64,000 bases of DNA, taken from Enterobacter kobei (GTDB taxonomy: Bacteria > Pseudomonadota > Gammaproteobacteria > Enterobacterales > Enterobacteriaceae). The position numbers and the translations under genes are program-made. Positions 47,341 to 56,660 of this stretch are shown here, one piece after another. Under the pieces are notes generated by a model. The model was given only the letters and a program-made list of their open reading frames with translations, was not told the origin of the DNA and ran no database searches. Each line of letters opens with the position of its first letter. The first letter of the stretch is position 1. The DNA lies in assembly GCF_018323985.1 (NCBI RefSeq), contig NZ_AP024590.1, positions 4,402,001 through 4,466,000 of the forward strand. Direction: 5' to 3'.

Positions 47341-47370
47341 AAAGCCATCCTTTTCAGGATGGCTTTTTTA
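47341..47370. terminator. Bidirectional terminator between chitinase gene and argH
   Basis: A 10-bp stem AAAGCCATCC/GGATGGCTTT has a TTTTCA loop, with A and T flanks, between convergent genes. Confidence 0.9.
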
Positions 47371-47373
47371 TTT

Positions 47374-48747
47374 TTATGCCAGACGCGCCCGGGCATCGGC
47401 AATCGCGCTTGCCACCTGCGTTGGTGACACGCCGCCTTTCGCCGCACGTTTATCAAGGCAGGATTGCAGTGAAAGGATCGGGTAGACATCGTCGCCGATG
47501 ACGCTGCTGAATTTTTGCAAATCGCCCAGCGGCAGATCTTCCAGTGGTTTACCCTGAGCAATGGCTTCCACGACCGCCTCACCGACAATATGGTGCGCTT
47601 CACGGAACGGCACGCCTTTGGCAACCAGATAATCCGCCAGCTCGGTGGCATTCGCATAGCCCTGCTGCGCCGCTTCCTGACAGCGTGGGCGTTTCACCTG
47701 AATACCGTCCAGTACCAGCGTGGCCATGTGCAGGCAGTCCAGCCAGGTGTCCAGCGCGTCAAACAGCCCTTCCTTGTCTTCCTGCATATCTTTGTTATAC
47801 GCCAGCGGCAGACCTTTCAGGGTCATCATCATACCAGTCAGCGCACCCTGTACACGGCCACATTTGCCGCGGATCAGCTCCAGCGCATCCGGGTTTTTCT
47901 TTTGTGGCATTAAGGACGAGCCGGACGTTACGCGATCGGACAACTCCACAAAGCCCGCTTCACCGGTGTTGAAGAAGATCAGATCTTCAGCGAAACGCGA
48001 CAGATGCACCATGCCGATGGAGGCGTCGGACAGCAGCTCCAGCACGTGATCGCGATCCGATACGCTGTCGAGGCTGTTACGGGTCGCCGACGCAAAGCCC
48101 AGCCAGCCGGCCAGCTGTTCACGGTCGATTTCATACGCCGTGCCTGCCAGCGCGCCGCAGCCTAACGGGCTGACGTCCATCCGCTTGAGCGCATCCTGTA
48201 AACGACTTTCATCACGGGCCAGCATCTCAACATAGGCCAGACACCAGTGGGCAAAGGTCACCGGCTGCGCACGTTGCAGGTGCGTGTAGCCTGGCATCAC
48301 CGCATCCTGGTTCGCTTGCGCGGTTTCCACCAGCGCAGACTGTAACTGGCGGTTCGCGCCGAGCAGCTCGCTCACCTGCTCTTTACACCACAATTTCAGA
48401 TCGGTCGCCACCTGGTCATTACGGCTACGCCCGGTATGCAATTTTTTACCCAGCGCGCCCACTTTGTCGATGAGCTTGCCTTCCACCCAGCTATGAATAT
48501 CTTCGGCATCGCTGGTAAGGATTTGCTGCGGATCGAGGCGAACCTCTTCCAGCAGGATCGTCAGCGCCTCTTCCAGCTGTTGCTGTTCCTGCGCCGTCAG
48601 CACGCCGACCGTTACCAGCGCCTTAGACCAGGCCACAGAGCCAACAATATCCTGCTCCGCCAGGCGGTAGTCAAAGCGCAAAGAGTCGTTGAACTGTTTG
48701 AACCGTTGATCCGCTGCCTGAGTAAAACGCCCGCCCCAAAGTGCCAT
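47374..48747 (-). CDS. argH: Argininosuccinate lyase
   Basis: This is the last step of arginine synthesis, splitting argininosuccinate into arginine and fumarate. At 457 aa it equals E. coli length. The superfamily signature GSSLMPQKKNPDALE with the catalytic Ser loop is intact, as are HTGRSRNDQVATD and GYTHLQRAQPV. It is the last gene of the argCBH operon and is separated from argB by a REP pair. Confidence 0.97.
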   Translation of the reverse strand: MALWGGRFTQAADQRFKQFNDSLRFDYRLAEQDIVGSVAWSKALVTVGVLTAQEQQQLEEALTILLEEVRLDPQQILTSDAEDIHSWVEGKLIDKVGALGKKLHTGRSRNDQVATDLKLWCKEQVSELLGANRQLQSALVETAQANQDAVMPGYTHLQRAQPVTFAHWCLAYVEMLARDESRLQDALKRMDVSPLGCGALAGTAYEIDREQLAGWLGFASATRNSLDSVSDRDHVLELLSDASIGMVHLSRFAEDLIFFNTGEAGFVELSDRVTSGSSLMPQKKNPDALELIRGKCGRVQGALTGMMMTLKGLPLAYNKDMQEDKEGLFDALDTWLDCLHMATLVLDGIQVKRPRCQEAAQQGYANATELADYLVAKGVPFREAHHIVGEAVVEAIAQGKPLEDLPLGDLQKFSSVIGDDVYPILSLQSCLDKRAAKGGVSPTQVASAIADARARLA

Positions 48748-48773
48748 AACATTCTTCCTTTCTTCGTGATTTT

Positions 48774-48852
48774 GCGCCGGGTGGCGCGTTGCTTACCCGG
48801 CCTACAGGTTAAAACGGTTTGTAGGCCGGATAAGCGCAGCGCCATCCGGCAA
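48774..48852. repeat. Inverted REP pair between argB and argH
   Basis: Two REP elements in opposite orientation, 48774-48805 (GCGCCGGGTGGCGCGTTGCT) and 48821-48852 (GTAGGCCGGATAAGCGCAGC), form a bacterial interspersed mosaic element inside the argCBH operon. Confidence 0.88.
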
Positions 48853-48863
48853 TGTATTAAATC

Positions 48864-49640
48864 TTACGCCAGAATACGGGTGCCAATCGGCGTGCCATTG
48901 AACAGCGCCGGAAGTTGTTCCGCATGACGCCATGAGGCGATGTCCACCGGACGGCCCAGCGTGCGGGCGGCATCCAGCGCGGCGTTTACTTTCACGATCA
49001 TGCCGTCGGTAATAATCCCCTGGTCGATCAGCTGCTCGGCTTTTGCCGCGGTCATTTCCGCAATGCGCTGACCTTTACCGTCGAGAATGCCGCTCACGTC
49101 AGACAGCAGGATCAAATCCGCGCCCAGCGTCGCCGCCAGCGCGGTAGCCGCCTGGTCTGCGTTGACGTTCATTAACTGCCCGTCGTCGGTCACGCCAATT
49201 GAGCTGACCACCGGCAGAAAACCGCCCTCCAGCAGAGTGTTGATAAGTTTTGGCGAGCCAGGTTTGGCGTGGCCCACGTGGCCCAGTTCTTCATCGAGCT
49301 GTGTCACGCTCACGCTGTCGCCATCGCCGAGGTACAGGCCAACCGAGGCGATATGATGTTTCTTCGCCCATGCCAGCAACGTCTTGTTCGCGGTACCCGC
49401 CAGCGCGCCGGTGATGATGTCGATTTGATCGGCCGGGGTCACGCGCAGACCATTTTTCTTGGTGACCGGCAGGTTAAGCTGCTTCATCAGCTCATCCACC
49501 ACGCAGCCGCCGCCATGCACAATAACCAGCGGGCGCTGATGGGACTCACGATAATTCACCAGCGCCGTAAACAGGCGCTCCAGCGCTTCTTCGCTATCCA
49601 GCAGTACGCCACCCAGCTTGATAATTAATGGATTCATCAT
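48864..49640 (-). CDS. argB: N-acetylglutamate kinase
   Basis: This is the second step of arginine synthesis, phosphorylating N-acetylglutamate. The 258-aa amino acid kinase family protein has the nucleotide loop IKLGGVLLDS and IVHGGGCVVDEL. It starts MMNPLIIKLGG; the upstream in-frame extension lies over argC and its end and is not real. Only 7 bases separate it from argC. Confidence 0.96.
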   Translation of the reverse strand: MMNPLIIKLGGVLLDSEEALERLFTALVNYRESHQRPLVIVHGGGCVVDELMKQLNLPVTKKNGLRVTPADQIDIITGALAGTANKTLLAWAKKHHIASVGLYLGDGDSVSVTQLDEELGHVGHAKPGSPKLINTLLEGGFLPVVSSIGVTDDGQLMNVNADQAATALAATLGADLILLSDVSGILDGKGQRIAEMTAAKAEQLIDQGIITDGMIVKVNAALDAARTLGRPVDIASWRHAEQLPALFNGTPIGTRILA

Positions 49641-49647
49641 TGCACCC

Positions 49648-50652
49648 TTAAATAAGAGACTGCGTTTCAGCATAGCCGAAACGAATGTTTGCACACTGCA
49701 CTGCCTGCGCCGCCGCACCTTTCAACAGGTTATCTTCGGTCGCCACCACGATGAGATGCTGATCCGATACCGCGAAACCAATGTCGCAGAACGGCAGGCC
49801 CACCACGTTTTTCAGCGCCGGGACGCCTTTGTCATACAGACGCACCAGCGGTTTATTCGCATACGCCTGCTGAAAAGCCTGAGCGATCTGCGCGCTGTCG
49901 ACGCCAGGTTTAAGGCGGCAGGTGAGGGTTTCCAGAATGCCACGCGGGAAGTTGCCCAGATGCGGCGTAAAGATCACCTCAGCGCCCAGATGAGTGGTGA
50001 TTTCCGGGTGATGGCGGTGATTAAACACGCCATAGGGTTGCAGACTCACTTCACAAAAACTGTTCGAGATGGCCGCCTTACGCCCCGCACCGCTGACGCC
50101 GCTGGTGGCGTTGATCACCGGCCACTGGGAAAGATCCAGCAGCCCGGCGTCGATCAACGGCTTCAGCGACAACTGCGCCGCCGTTGGATAACAGCCCGGC
50201 ACGGCGATCAAATTGGCGTCTTTCAGCTTATCGGCATTCCACTCCGCCAGGCCATAGACCGCTTTTTCCAGCAGATCCGGATGCTGATGGGTGAAACCAT
50301 AATATTTTTCGTAGAACCCGGCATCGTTTACGCGGAACGCGCCGGAGAGGTCGAACACCACGCAGCCCGCCGCCAGAAACTGCGGCGCAAGGTCATGGCT
50401 GACTTCATGGGCAGTTGCCAGAAATACCACGTCCACGCCGTCGGTAAACTCGCTGATGTCGGACATCGGCTGTAAAGGCAGATCAACAATGCCTTTCAGC
50501 TGCGGATGCAAATCGGAGATGCGCTTTCCCGCATCATTGCTTTGCGCTGACACGGTCAAAGCGGTTATGTTCATATGAGGATGGCGATTCACGTAGCTTA
50601 CAAGCTCAGCGCCCGCATAACCGCTAGCGCCCACAATCAGCGTATTCAACAT
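49648..50652 (-). CDS. argC: N-acetyl-gamma-glutamyl-phosphate reductase
   Basis: This is the third step of arginine synthesis, an NADPH-dependent reduction. The 334-aa protein has the Rossmann motif LIVGASGYAGAELVSY and the catalytic Cys154 in VPGCYPTAAQLS. It is the first gene of argCBH, divergent from argE across two ARG boxes. Confidence 0.97.
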   Translation of the reverse strand: MLNTLIVGASGYAGAELVSYVNRHPHMNITALTVSAQSNDAGKRISDLHPQLKGIVDLPLQPMSDISEFTDGVDVVFLATAHEVSHDLAPQFLAAGCVVFDLSGAFRVNDAGFYEKYYGFTHQHPDLLEKAVYGLAEWNADKLKDANLIAVPGCYPTAAQLSLKPLIDAGLLDLSQWPVINATSGVSGAGRKAAISNSFCEVSLQPYGVFNHRHHPEITTHLGAEVIFTPHLGNFPRGILETLTCRLKPGVDSAQIAQAFQQAYANKPLVRLYDKGVPALKNVVGLPFCDIGFAVSDQHLIVVATEDNLLKGAAAQAVQCANIRFGYAETQSLI

Positions 50653-50675
50653 CGGGTTCCTTTACGATCAACGTT

Positions 50676-50716
50676 AGTGTATTTTTATTCACATTTACTG
50701 CATGAATATTGATACT
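50676..50716. promoter_or_regulatory. Two ARG boxes between argC and argE
   Basis: AGTGTATTTTTATTCACA (50676-50693) and TGCATGAATATTGATACT (50699-50716) match the 18-bp palindromic ArgR operator and are spaced by 5 bases. They sit over the face-to-face argC and argE promoters, so arginine-bound ArgR represses both directions. Confidence 0.93.
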
Positions 50717-50740
50717 ATCACGACCTAAGGTGTGTCAACA

Positions 50741-51892
50741 ATGAAAATGAGTCTACCGCCGTTTATCGAGATTTACCGCGCCCTGATAGCCACACCGTCT
50801 ATCAGTGCAACGGAAGAAGCGCTGGATCAGAGTAATGCGACTTTAATCAATCTGCTGGGCGGCTGGTTTGGCGATCTCGGGTTTAAAGTGGACATCCAGC
50901 CGGTTCCCGGCACACGCAATAAATTCAATATGCTCGCCAGCGCGGGCCAGGGATCGGGCGGTTTACTGTTAACCGGTCACACCGATACCGTGCCGTTTGA
51001 CGATGGTCGCTGGACGCGGGATCCCTTTACCCTCACCGAGCATGACAACAAACTCTACGGCCTCGGCACTGCCGACATGAAAGGCTTTTTTGCCTTCATT
51101 CTTGATGCGCTGCGTGACGTGGATGTGACGACGCTTAAAAAGCCGCTCTACGTACTGGCAACCGCCGATGAAGAAACCAGCATGGCAGGCGCGCGTTACT
51201 TCGCAGAACACGCGGAGATCCGCCCGGACTGCGCCATTATCGGTGAGCCTACATCATTGCAACCGGTACGCGCCCACAAAGGGCACATCTCGAATGCCAT
51301 CCGCATTCTCGGTCAGTCCGGTCACTCCAGCGATCCGGCACGCGGCGTCAACGCTATCGAACTGATGCACGAGTCCATCGGCCATATCCTGCAACTGCGC
51401 GACACGCTGAAAGAACGCTATCACTTTGACGCCTTTACCGTGCCTTATCCGACGCTCAACCTCGGCCATATTCACGGCGGTGACGCGGCGAACCGCATTT
51501 GCGCCTGCTGTGAACTGCATATGGATATTCGTCCGTTGCCGGGCATGACGCTTAACGATCTGGAAGGACTGCTCAATGAAGCGCTGGCACCGGTAAGCGA
51601 GCGCTGGCCGGGTCGCGTCAATATCGCCGAACTGCATCCGCCAATCCCCGGCTACGAATGCCCGCCGGATCACCAGTTGGTCGAGGTCGTGGAAAAACTG
51701 CTCGGCACGCAAACCGAGGTCGTGAACTACTGCACCGAAGCACCGTTTATTCAAACGCTGTGCCCAACGCTGGTGTTAGGCCCCGGCTCGATTAATCAGG
51801 CTCACCAGCCGGATGAATATCTGGAAACGCGCTTCATTAAGCCAACCCGGGAGCTAATTACCCAGGTTGTGCATCACTTCTGCTGGCATTAA
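50741..51892 (+). CDS. argE: Acetylornithine deacetylase
   Basis: This 383-aa zinc peptidase (M20 family) frees ornithine from N-acetylornithine in arginine synthesis. The metal and catalytic motifs are LLTGHTDTVPFDDGRW, LGTADMKGFFAF and ATADEETSMAGARY. The start MKMSLPPFIEIYRA at 50741 was chosen over an ATG three codons earlier because it fits the ribosome-binding AAGG and the family length. It is divergent from argC and followed by a strong terminator. Confidence 0.96.
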   Translation: MKMSLPPFIEIYRALIATPSISATEEALDQSNATLINLLGGWFGDLGFKVDIQPVPGTRNKFNMLASAGQGSGGLLLTGHTDTVPFDDGRWTRDPFTLTEHDNKLYGLGTADMKGFFAFILDALRDVDVTTLKKPLYVLATADEETSMAGARYFAEHAEIRPDCAIIGEPTSLQPVRAHKGHISNAIRILGQSGHSSDPARGVNAIELMHESIGHILQLRDTLKERYHFDAFTVPYPTLNLGHIHGGDAANRICACCELHMDIRPLPGMTLNDLEGLLNEALAPVSERWPGRVNIAELHPPIPGYECPPDHQLVEVVEKLLGTQTEVVNYCTEAPFIQTLCPTLVLGPGSINQAHQPDEYLETRFIKPTRELITQVVHHFCWH

Positions 51893-51897
51893 TTCCT

Positions 51898-51928
51898 CCC
51901 CCTCACCTGCCGGTGAGGGGTGATTTTT
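51898..51928 (+). terminator. argE terminator
   Basis: A 9-bp stem CCCCTCACC/GGTGAGGGG (51899-51907 with 51912-51920) is followed by TGATTTTT. Confidence 0.88.
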
Positions 51929-52304
51929 GTCACATTCCCATAAGCTTTACTTATCAGCATCAACGCCCGTTAACTTTCATAAATTCTCGTCATTTATTCG
52001 TTTGCTGAACCGTTTTCGCAGCAATTGACGCAAGGGGTTTTACGTGGCTTTATAAAAGACGACTACAAAACAATGTCCGAAAGATTTCGAATCACAGCAA
52101 GGCGGCAAACGCACACATCCCAGGGAGCTTACATAAGTAAGTGACCTGGGTGGGTGACAAATCTGTCTGGAACAGATTTGAACGCTGCTGGCAGCGGCCC
52201 GTAAGGGCGAGGCTCATGGATGAGCCGAGTAACATGCAGCCAACGCCACTGTGGTTTGAAAGATACAGGACATTTACAAAATGAGATGGGGTGTCTGGGT
52301 TAAC
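51929..52304 (+). promoter_or_regulatory. ppc upstream region
   Basis: The 412-base argE-ppc gap begins with the argE terminator. An AT-rich stretch from 51930 to 52080 probably carries the ppc promoter; I could not choose -35/-10 boxes with confidence. The composite hairpin repeat at 52083-52270 then occupies the 5' leader, ending 35 bases before the ppc start. Confidence 0.5.
52083..52270. repeat. Composite multi-hairpin intergenic repeat upstream of ppc
   Basis: Four perfect hairpins are lined up. They are CCCAGG/CCTGGG (52119-52124 with 52145-52150), enclosing CTTAC and GTAAG; AAATCTGT/ACAGATTT (52159-52166 with 52172-52179); GCTGC/GCAGC (52184-52195); and GGCTCA/TGAGCC (52211-52216 with 52221-52226). 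The outer arms are also imperfect inverted repeats (TTTCGAATCACAG near 52085; CTGTGGTTTGAAA near 52249). The block GGGAGCTTACATAAGTAAGTG recalls a dispersed enterobacterial intergenic repeat (ERIC- or RSA-like); family not verified. Confidence 0.75.
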
Positions 52305-54956
52305 ATGAACGAACAATATTCCGCTTTGCGTAGTAATGTCAGTATGCTCGGCAAGCTACTGGGAGATACCATCAAGGACGCACTGGGAGAGAACATTCTC
52401 GACCGCGTTGAAACGATCCGTAAGCTCTCAAAATCCTCCCGTGCAGGTAACGAAGCCGACCGCCAGGAACTGCTTACCACCTTGCAGAACCTGTCCAACG
52501 ATGAGCTGTTACCGGTGGCCCGTGCCTTCAGCCAGTTCCTGAACCTGGCGAATACCGCCGAGCAATACCACAGCATATCGCCAAAAGGCGAAGGGGCCAG
52601 CAATCCGGAAATCATCGCCCGCACCCTCAGAAAGCTGAAAGACCAGCCCGAACTCAATGAAGACACCATCAAGAAAGCCGTGGAGTCCCTGTCGCTGGAG
52701 CTGGTGCTGACCGCCCATCCGACAGAAATCACCCGCCGCACGCTGATCCACAAAATGGTGGAAGTGAATAACTGCTTAAAGCAGCTTGATAACAAAGACA
52801 TTGCCGATTACGAGCGTAACCAACTGATGCGCCGCCTGCGCCAGTTGATCGCCCAGTCGTGGCATACAGACGAAATCCGTAAACATCGCCCAAGCCCGGT
52901 GGACGAAGCCAAATGGGGCTTTGCCGTGGTGGAAAACAGCCTGTGGGAAGGCGTCCCGAATTACCTGCGCGAGCTGAACGAACAGCTGGAAGAAAACCTC
53001 GGCTATAAGCTGCCGGTGGATTTTGTCCCGGTACGCTTCACCTCGTGGATGGGCGGCGATCGTGACGGCAACCCGAACGTCACCGCCGACATCACCCGCC
53101 ACGTCCTGCTGCTGAGCCGCTGGAAAGCCACCGATCTGTTCCTGAAAGATATTCAGGTGCTGATCTCTGAACTGTCGATGGTGGAATGCACCGACGAGTT
53201 GCGTGAAATGGTCGGCAGCGAAGGCGCGCAGGAGCCGTACCGCTACCTGCTGAAAGGGCTACGCGGCCAGTTGATGGCTACCCAGGCCTGGCTTGAAGCC
53301 CGTCTGAAAGGCCAGCGCCTGCCGAAACCCGCAGGATTACTGACCAATAACGAACAGCTGTGGGATCCGCTGTACGCCTGCTACAAATCGTTGCAGGCCT
53401 GCGGCATGTCCATCATCGCTAACGGCGAACTGCTCGACACCCTGCGCCGCGTCAAATGCTTTGGCGTACCGCTGGTGCGTATTGATGTGCGTCAGGAAAG
53501 CACCCGCCATACCGAAGCGCTGGGCGAACTGACCCGCTACCTCGGCATCGGTGATTACGAAAGCTGGTCAGAGGCCGATAAACAGGCGTTCCTGATCCGC
53601 GAACTGAATTCCAAACGTCCGCTGCTGCCGCGCAACTGGGAGCCAAGCGACGACACCCGTGAAGTGTTTAACACCTGCAAAGCGATCGTCGATGCGCCGC
53701 AAGGATCCGTTGCCGCCTATGTGATCTCAATGGCGAAAACGCCGTCTGACGTGCTGGCCGTGCATTTGCTGCTCAAAGAAGCGGGTATCGGCTTTGCTCT
53801 GCCGGTCGCGCCGCTGTTTGAAACCCTCGACGACCTCAACAACGCCAATGACGTCATGACCCAGTTGCTGAATATCGACTGGTATCGCGGCTTCATTCAG
53901 GGCAAACAGATGGTGATGATTGGCTATTCCGACTCCGCGAAAGATGCGGGCGTGATGGCGGCCTCCTGGGCGCAATACCAGGCACAGGACGCGCTGATCA
54001 AAACCTGCGAAAAAGCGGGCATCGCGCTGACGCTGTTCCACGGACGTGGCGGCTCTATCGGTCGTGGCGGCGCACCGGCACACGCGGCGCTGCTCTCGCA
54101 ACCGCCAGGCAGCCTGAAAGGCGGTCTGCGTGTAACTGAACAGGGCGAGATGATCCGCTTTAAGTACGGTCTGCCGGATATCACCATCAGCAGTCTGTCC
54201 CTCTATACCGGCGCGATCCTCGAAGCGAACCTGCTGCCACCGCCGGAGCCGAAAGACGCCTGGCGCCATATTATGGACGAGCTGTCTGACATCTCCTGCG
54301 ACATGTACCGTGGCTATGTACGCGAGAACGAAAGCTTTGTGCCCTATTTCCGTTCGGCGACGCCGGAGCAGGAACTTGGCAAACTGCCGCTGGGTTCACG
54401 CCCGGCCAAACGTCGCCCGACCGGTGGCGTCGAATCGCTGCGCGCCATCCCGTGGATCTTCGCCTGGACGCAAAACCGCTTAATGCTGCCCGCCTGGCTG
54501 GGCGCAGGCGCGGCGCTGCAAAAAGTGGTGGAAGACGGCAAGCAGAGCGAGCTGGAAGCCATGTGTCGTGACTGGCCGTTCTTCTCCACCCGTCTGGGGA
54601 TGCTGGAAATGGTGTTTTCCAAAGCCGACCTGTGGCTGGCGGAATACTACGATCAGCGTCTGGTGAAACCGGAACTGTGGGGGCTGGGCAGCGAACTGCG
54701 CGACCAGCTGGAAGCGGACATCAAAGTGGTGCTGGATATCGCCAACGACTCCCATCTGATGGCCGACCTGCCGTGGATCGCCGAGTCAATTCAGCTGCGT
54801 AACATCTATACCGATCCGCTTAACGTTCTGCAGGCCGAACTGCTCCACCGTTCGCGTCAGGCGGAAGAAGAAGGTAAAGAGGCGGATCCGTGCGTGGAAC
54901 AGGCGCTGATGGTCACCATCGCCGGCGTTGCTGCCGGTATGCGTAATACCGGCTAA
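52305..54956 (+). CDS. ppc: Phosphoenolpyruvate carboxylase
   Basis: This enzyme carboxylates phosphoenolpyruvate to oxaloacetate to refill the TCA cycle; it is allosterically activated by acetyl-CoA and inhibited by aspartate. At 883 aa it equals E. coli length. The catalytic His is in LTAHPTEITRRT near residue 138, with GYSDSAKDAGVMAAS, FHGRGGSIGRGGAP and the C-terminal GMRNTG. The start MNEQYSALRSNV was preferred over an ATG 8 codons upstream on homology. It lies tail to tail with nothing; the next gene runs the same way. Confidence 0.97.
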   Translation: MNEQYSALRSNVSMLGKLLGDTIKDALGENILDRVETIRKLSKSSRAGNEADRQELLTTLQNLSNDELLPVARAFSQFLNLANTAEQYHSISPKGEGASNPEIIARTLRKLKDQPELNEDTIKKAVESLSLELVLTAHPTEITRRTLIHKMVEVNNCLKQLDNKDIADYERNQLMRRLRQLIAQSWHTDEIRKHRPSPVDEAKWGFAVVENSLWEGVPNYLRELNEQLEENLGYKLPVDFVPVRFTSWMGGDRDGNPNVTADITRHVLLLSRWKATDLFLKDIQVLISELSMVECTDELREMVGSEGAQEPYRYLLKGLRGQLMATQAWLEARLKGQRLPKPAGLLTNNEQLWDPLYACYKSLQACGMSIIANGELLDTLRRVKCFGVPLVRIDVRQESTRHTEALGELTRYLGIGDYESWSEADKQAFLIRELNSKRPLLPRNWEPSDDTREVFNTCKAIVDAPQGSVAAYVISMAKTPSDVLAVHLLLKEAGIGFALPVAPLFETLDDLNNANDVMTQLLNIDWYRGFIQGKQMVMIGYSDSAKDAGVMAASWAQYQAQDALIKTCEKAGIALTLFHGRGGSIGRGGAPAHAALLSQPPGSLKGGLRVTEQGEMIRFKYGLPDITISSLSLYTGAILEANLLPPPEPKDAWRHIMDELSDISCDMYRGYVRENESFVPYFRSATPEQELGKLPLGSRPAKRRPTGGVESLRAIPWIFAWTQNRLMLPAWLGAGAALQKVVEDGKQSELEAMCRDWPFFSTRLGMLEMVFSKADLWLAEYYDQRLVKPELWGLGSELRDQLEADIKVVLDIANDSHLMADLPWIAESIQLRNIYTDPLNVLQAELLHRSRQAEEEGKEADPCVEQALMVTIAGVAAGMRNTG

Positions 54957-54970
54957 TCCGCACGACATCC

Positions 54971-55000
54971 CCGCCCGGTGGAGTCATATTCACCGGGCGA
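54971..55000 (+). terminator. ppc terminator
   Basis: A 9-bp stem CGCCCGGTG/CACCGGGCG (54972-54980 with 54991-54999) is followed by ATTT, a short U tract. Confidence 0.75.
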
Positions 55001-55014
55001 TTTCAGGGAAAAAC

Positions 55015-55857
55015 ATGCCATTCGATCTCAGTCATCACCTCACCCGGTTAGCAGACGATCCCACCCTGTTGCAGCGCGTCTGGTTTGACCGTGGCGCAGG
55101 ACCCGTTCCGGACGGGGCCACGCAGACTGATTTTCCCCGGCTGGTGATCGTGCTCGACGGCGAAATAACTGACGGCAGCGATCCGGTTTTGCTGGCGGAA
55201 AATGACGTGCTCTATCTTCCCGCCGGTCACTGGAATGTCCCGCAGTGGTACCAGCCCGCCACCACCCTGACTATCCACTTTGAAAAACAATACCTGCATT
55301 TCAGCGTTCAGCGCTGGGACGGAACCGCGCTGCAAACTCTGAGTAACGCACAGGTAGCGCGCCGTGGCCCACGTATCGGTTCTTTTTTGTTGCAGACGCT
55401 CAGCGAATTACAGATGCAGCCTCACGAGCAGCGCACCGCCCGTCTTACCGTGATGAGCCTGCTCAGCCATTGCGCCGATCTGCTGGGCAGCCAGATCCAG
55501 ACTGCTTCCCGCAGTCAGGCGCTGTTTGAAGCCATACGCCACTACATCGACGAAAATTATGCCGCGCCGCTCACCCGTGAATCGGTGGCGCAGGCGTTTT
55601 ATATTTCCCCTAACTATCTGTCGCACCTGTTTGCGAACAGCGGGACGACTGGCTTTAATGCGTATCTGAATCACATCCGGCTGGAACATGCCCGCATGTT
55701 GCTGAAAAATTACGATCTGAAGATAAACGAAGTGGCCCATGCCTGCGGCTTCGTTGACAGCAACTATTTCTGCCGCCTGTTCCGCAAAACCACCGAGCGC
55801 ACCCCGTCCGAATACCGCCGCCAGTATCACAGCCAGCTGTCCAAAACACACCTGTGA
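55015..55857 (+). CDS. yijO: AraC-family regulator YijO
   Basis: This 280-aa AraC-family regulator has an N-terminal cupin-like domain (LAENDVLYLPAGHWNVPQW) and a C-terminal double helix-turn-helix from about residue 180 (VAQAFYISPNYLSHLF and VAHACGFVDSNYFCRLFRK). It matches recalled E. coli YijO strongly in the second half (RRGPRIGSFLLQTL, SRSQALFEAIR). Its target is unknown. In E. coli, yijO lies between frwD and eptC; here both flanks are gone and it stands directly between ppc and fsaB-gldA, so a link to those genes is possible (inference). The start at 55015 fits the homologue and has AGGGAA upstream. Confidence 0.85.
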   Translation: MPFDLSHHLTRLADDPTLLQRVWFDRGAGPVPDGATQTDFPRLVIVLDGEITDGSDPVLLAENDVLYLPAGHWNVPQWYQPATTLTIHFEKQYLHFSVQRWDGTALQTLSNAQVARRGPRIGSFLLQTLSELQMQPHEQRTARLTVMSLLSHCADLLGSQIQTASRSQALFEAIRHYIDENYAAPLTRESVAQAFYISPNYLSHLFANSGTTGFNAYLNHIRLEHARMLLKNYDLKINEVAHACGFVDSNYFCRLFRKTTERTPSEYRRQYHSQLSKTHL

Positions 55858-55985
55858 GCCAGTTCGCATTTCTGGCGTCAGCTTACATTTGTCCAGTGTT
55901 TGGCAGATTTGACAGATAGCGGCATGAGGGCTGCGGCTTTTATGCTGATCGCCATCGGGAATTCAGAAACCTAACGGGGTAAAGC

Positions 55986-56648
55986 ATGGAACTCTATCTG
56001 GACACGGCCAACGTTGCCGAAGTCGAACGCCTGGCGCGGATTTATCCGCTGGCGGGCGTGACCACCAATCCGAGCATAATCGCCGCCGGTAAGCAGCCGT
56101 TGCAGGAGGTGCTGCCGCGCCTGCAACGGGCCATTGGGCCGGACGGTACGCTGTTCGCGCAGGTGATGAGCCGCACGGCAGAGGGCATGGTGGCAGACGC
56201 CCGCCGCCTGAATGACATCGTGCCGGGCATCATCGTCAAAGTTCCGGTCACCGCCGAAGGGCTGGCTGCTATCAAAATGTTAAAAAAAGCGGACATTGTG
56301 ACGCTGGGTACCGCGGTGTACAGCGCAGCGCAGGGTTTGCTGGCGGCGCTGGCGGGGGCGAAATACGTTGCGCCCTACGTCAACCGCGTGGATGCACAGG
56401 GCGGCGACGGTATTCGCATGGTGCAGGAACTGCAAAGCCTGCTGGAGAGGCATGCGCCAGAGAGCAGGGTGCTGGCGGCCAGTTTTAAAACACCACGCCA
56501 GGCGCTCGACTGTCTGCTGACCGGATGTCAGGCAATTACGCTACCCTTAGAAGTAGCGCAACAAATGCTCGGTACGCCGGCCGTCGAGGCGGCAATAGAG
56601 AAATTCGAGCAGGACTGGCAAAACGCCTTTGGCACGTTAACGCTGTAA
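55986..56648 (+). CDS. fsaB: Fructose-6-phosphate aldolase 2
   Basis: This 220-aa TIM-barrel enzyme of the transaldolase family cleaves fructose 6-phosphate to dihydroxyacetone and glyceraldehyde 3-phosphate. The Schiff-base lysine is Lys85 in GIIVKVPVTAEG; LGTAVYSAAQGLLAALAGA and NRVDAQGGDGIRMVQELQ are typical. It resembles FsaB (TalC) more than FsaA. It is followed after 12 bases by gldA, so the dihydroxyacetone it releases can be reduced by GldA, or the reverse path can build sugar from glycerol. Confidence 0.93.
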   Translation: MELYLDTANVAEVERLARIYPLAGVTTNPSIIAAGKQPLQEVLPRLQRAIGPDGTLFAQVMSRTAEGMVADARRLNDIVPGIIVKVPVTAEGLAAIKMLKKADIVTLGTAVYSAAQGLLAALAGAKYVAPYVNRVDAQGGDGIRMVQELQSLLERHAPESRVLAASFKTPRQALDCLLTGCQAITLPLEVAQQMLGTPAVEAAIEKFEQDWQNAFGTLTL

Positions 56649-56660
56649 AAGGAGTCAACT

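Noticed and set aside
52083..52270. A small protein or phage remnant before ppc
   Set aside because: Only short unsupported frames are present; the structure is dominated by perfect hairpins, which fits a repeat or leader RNA.
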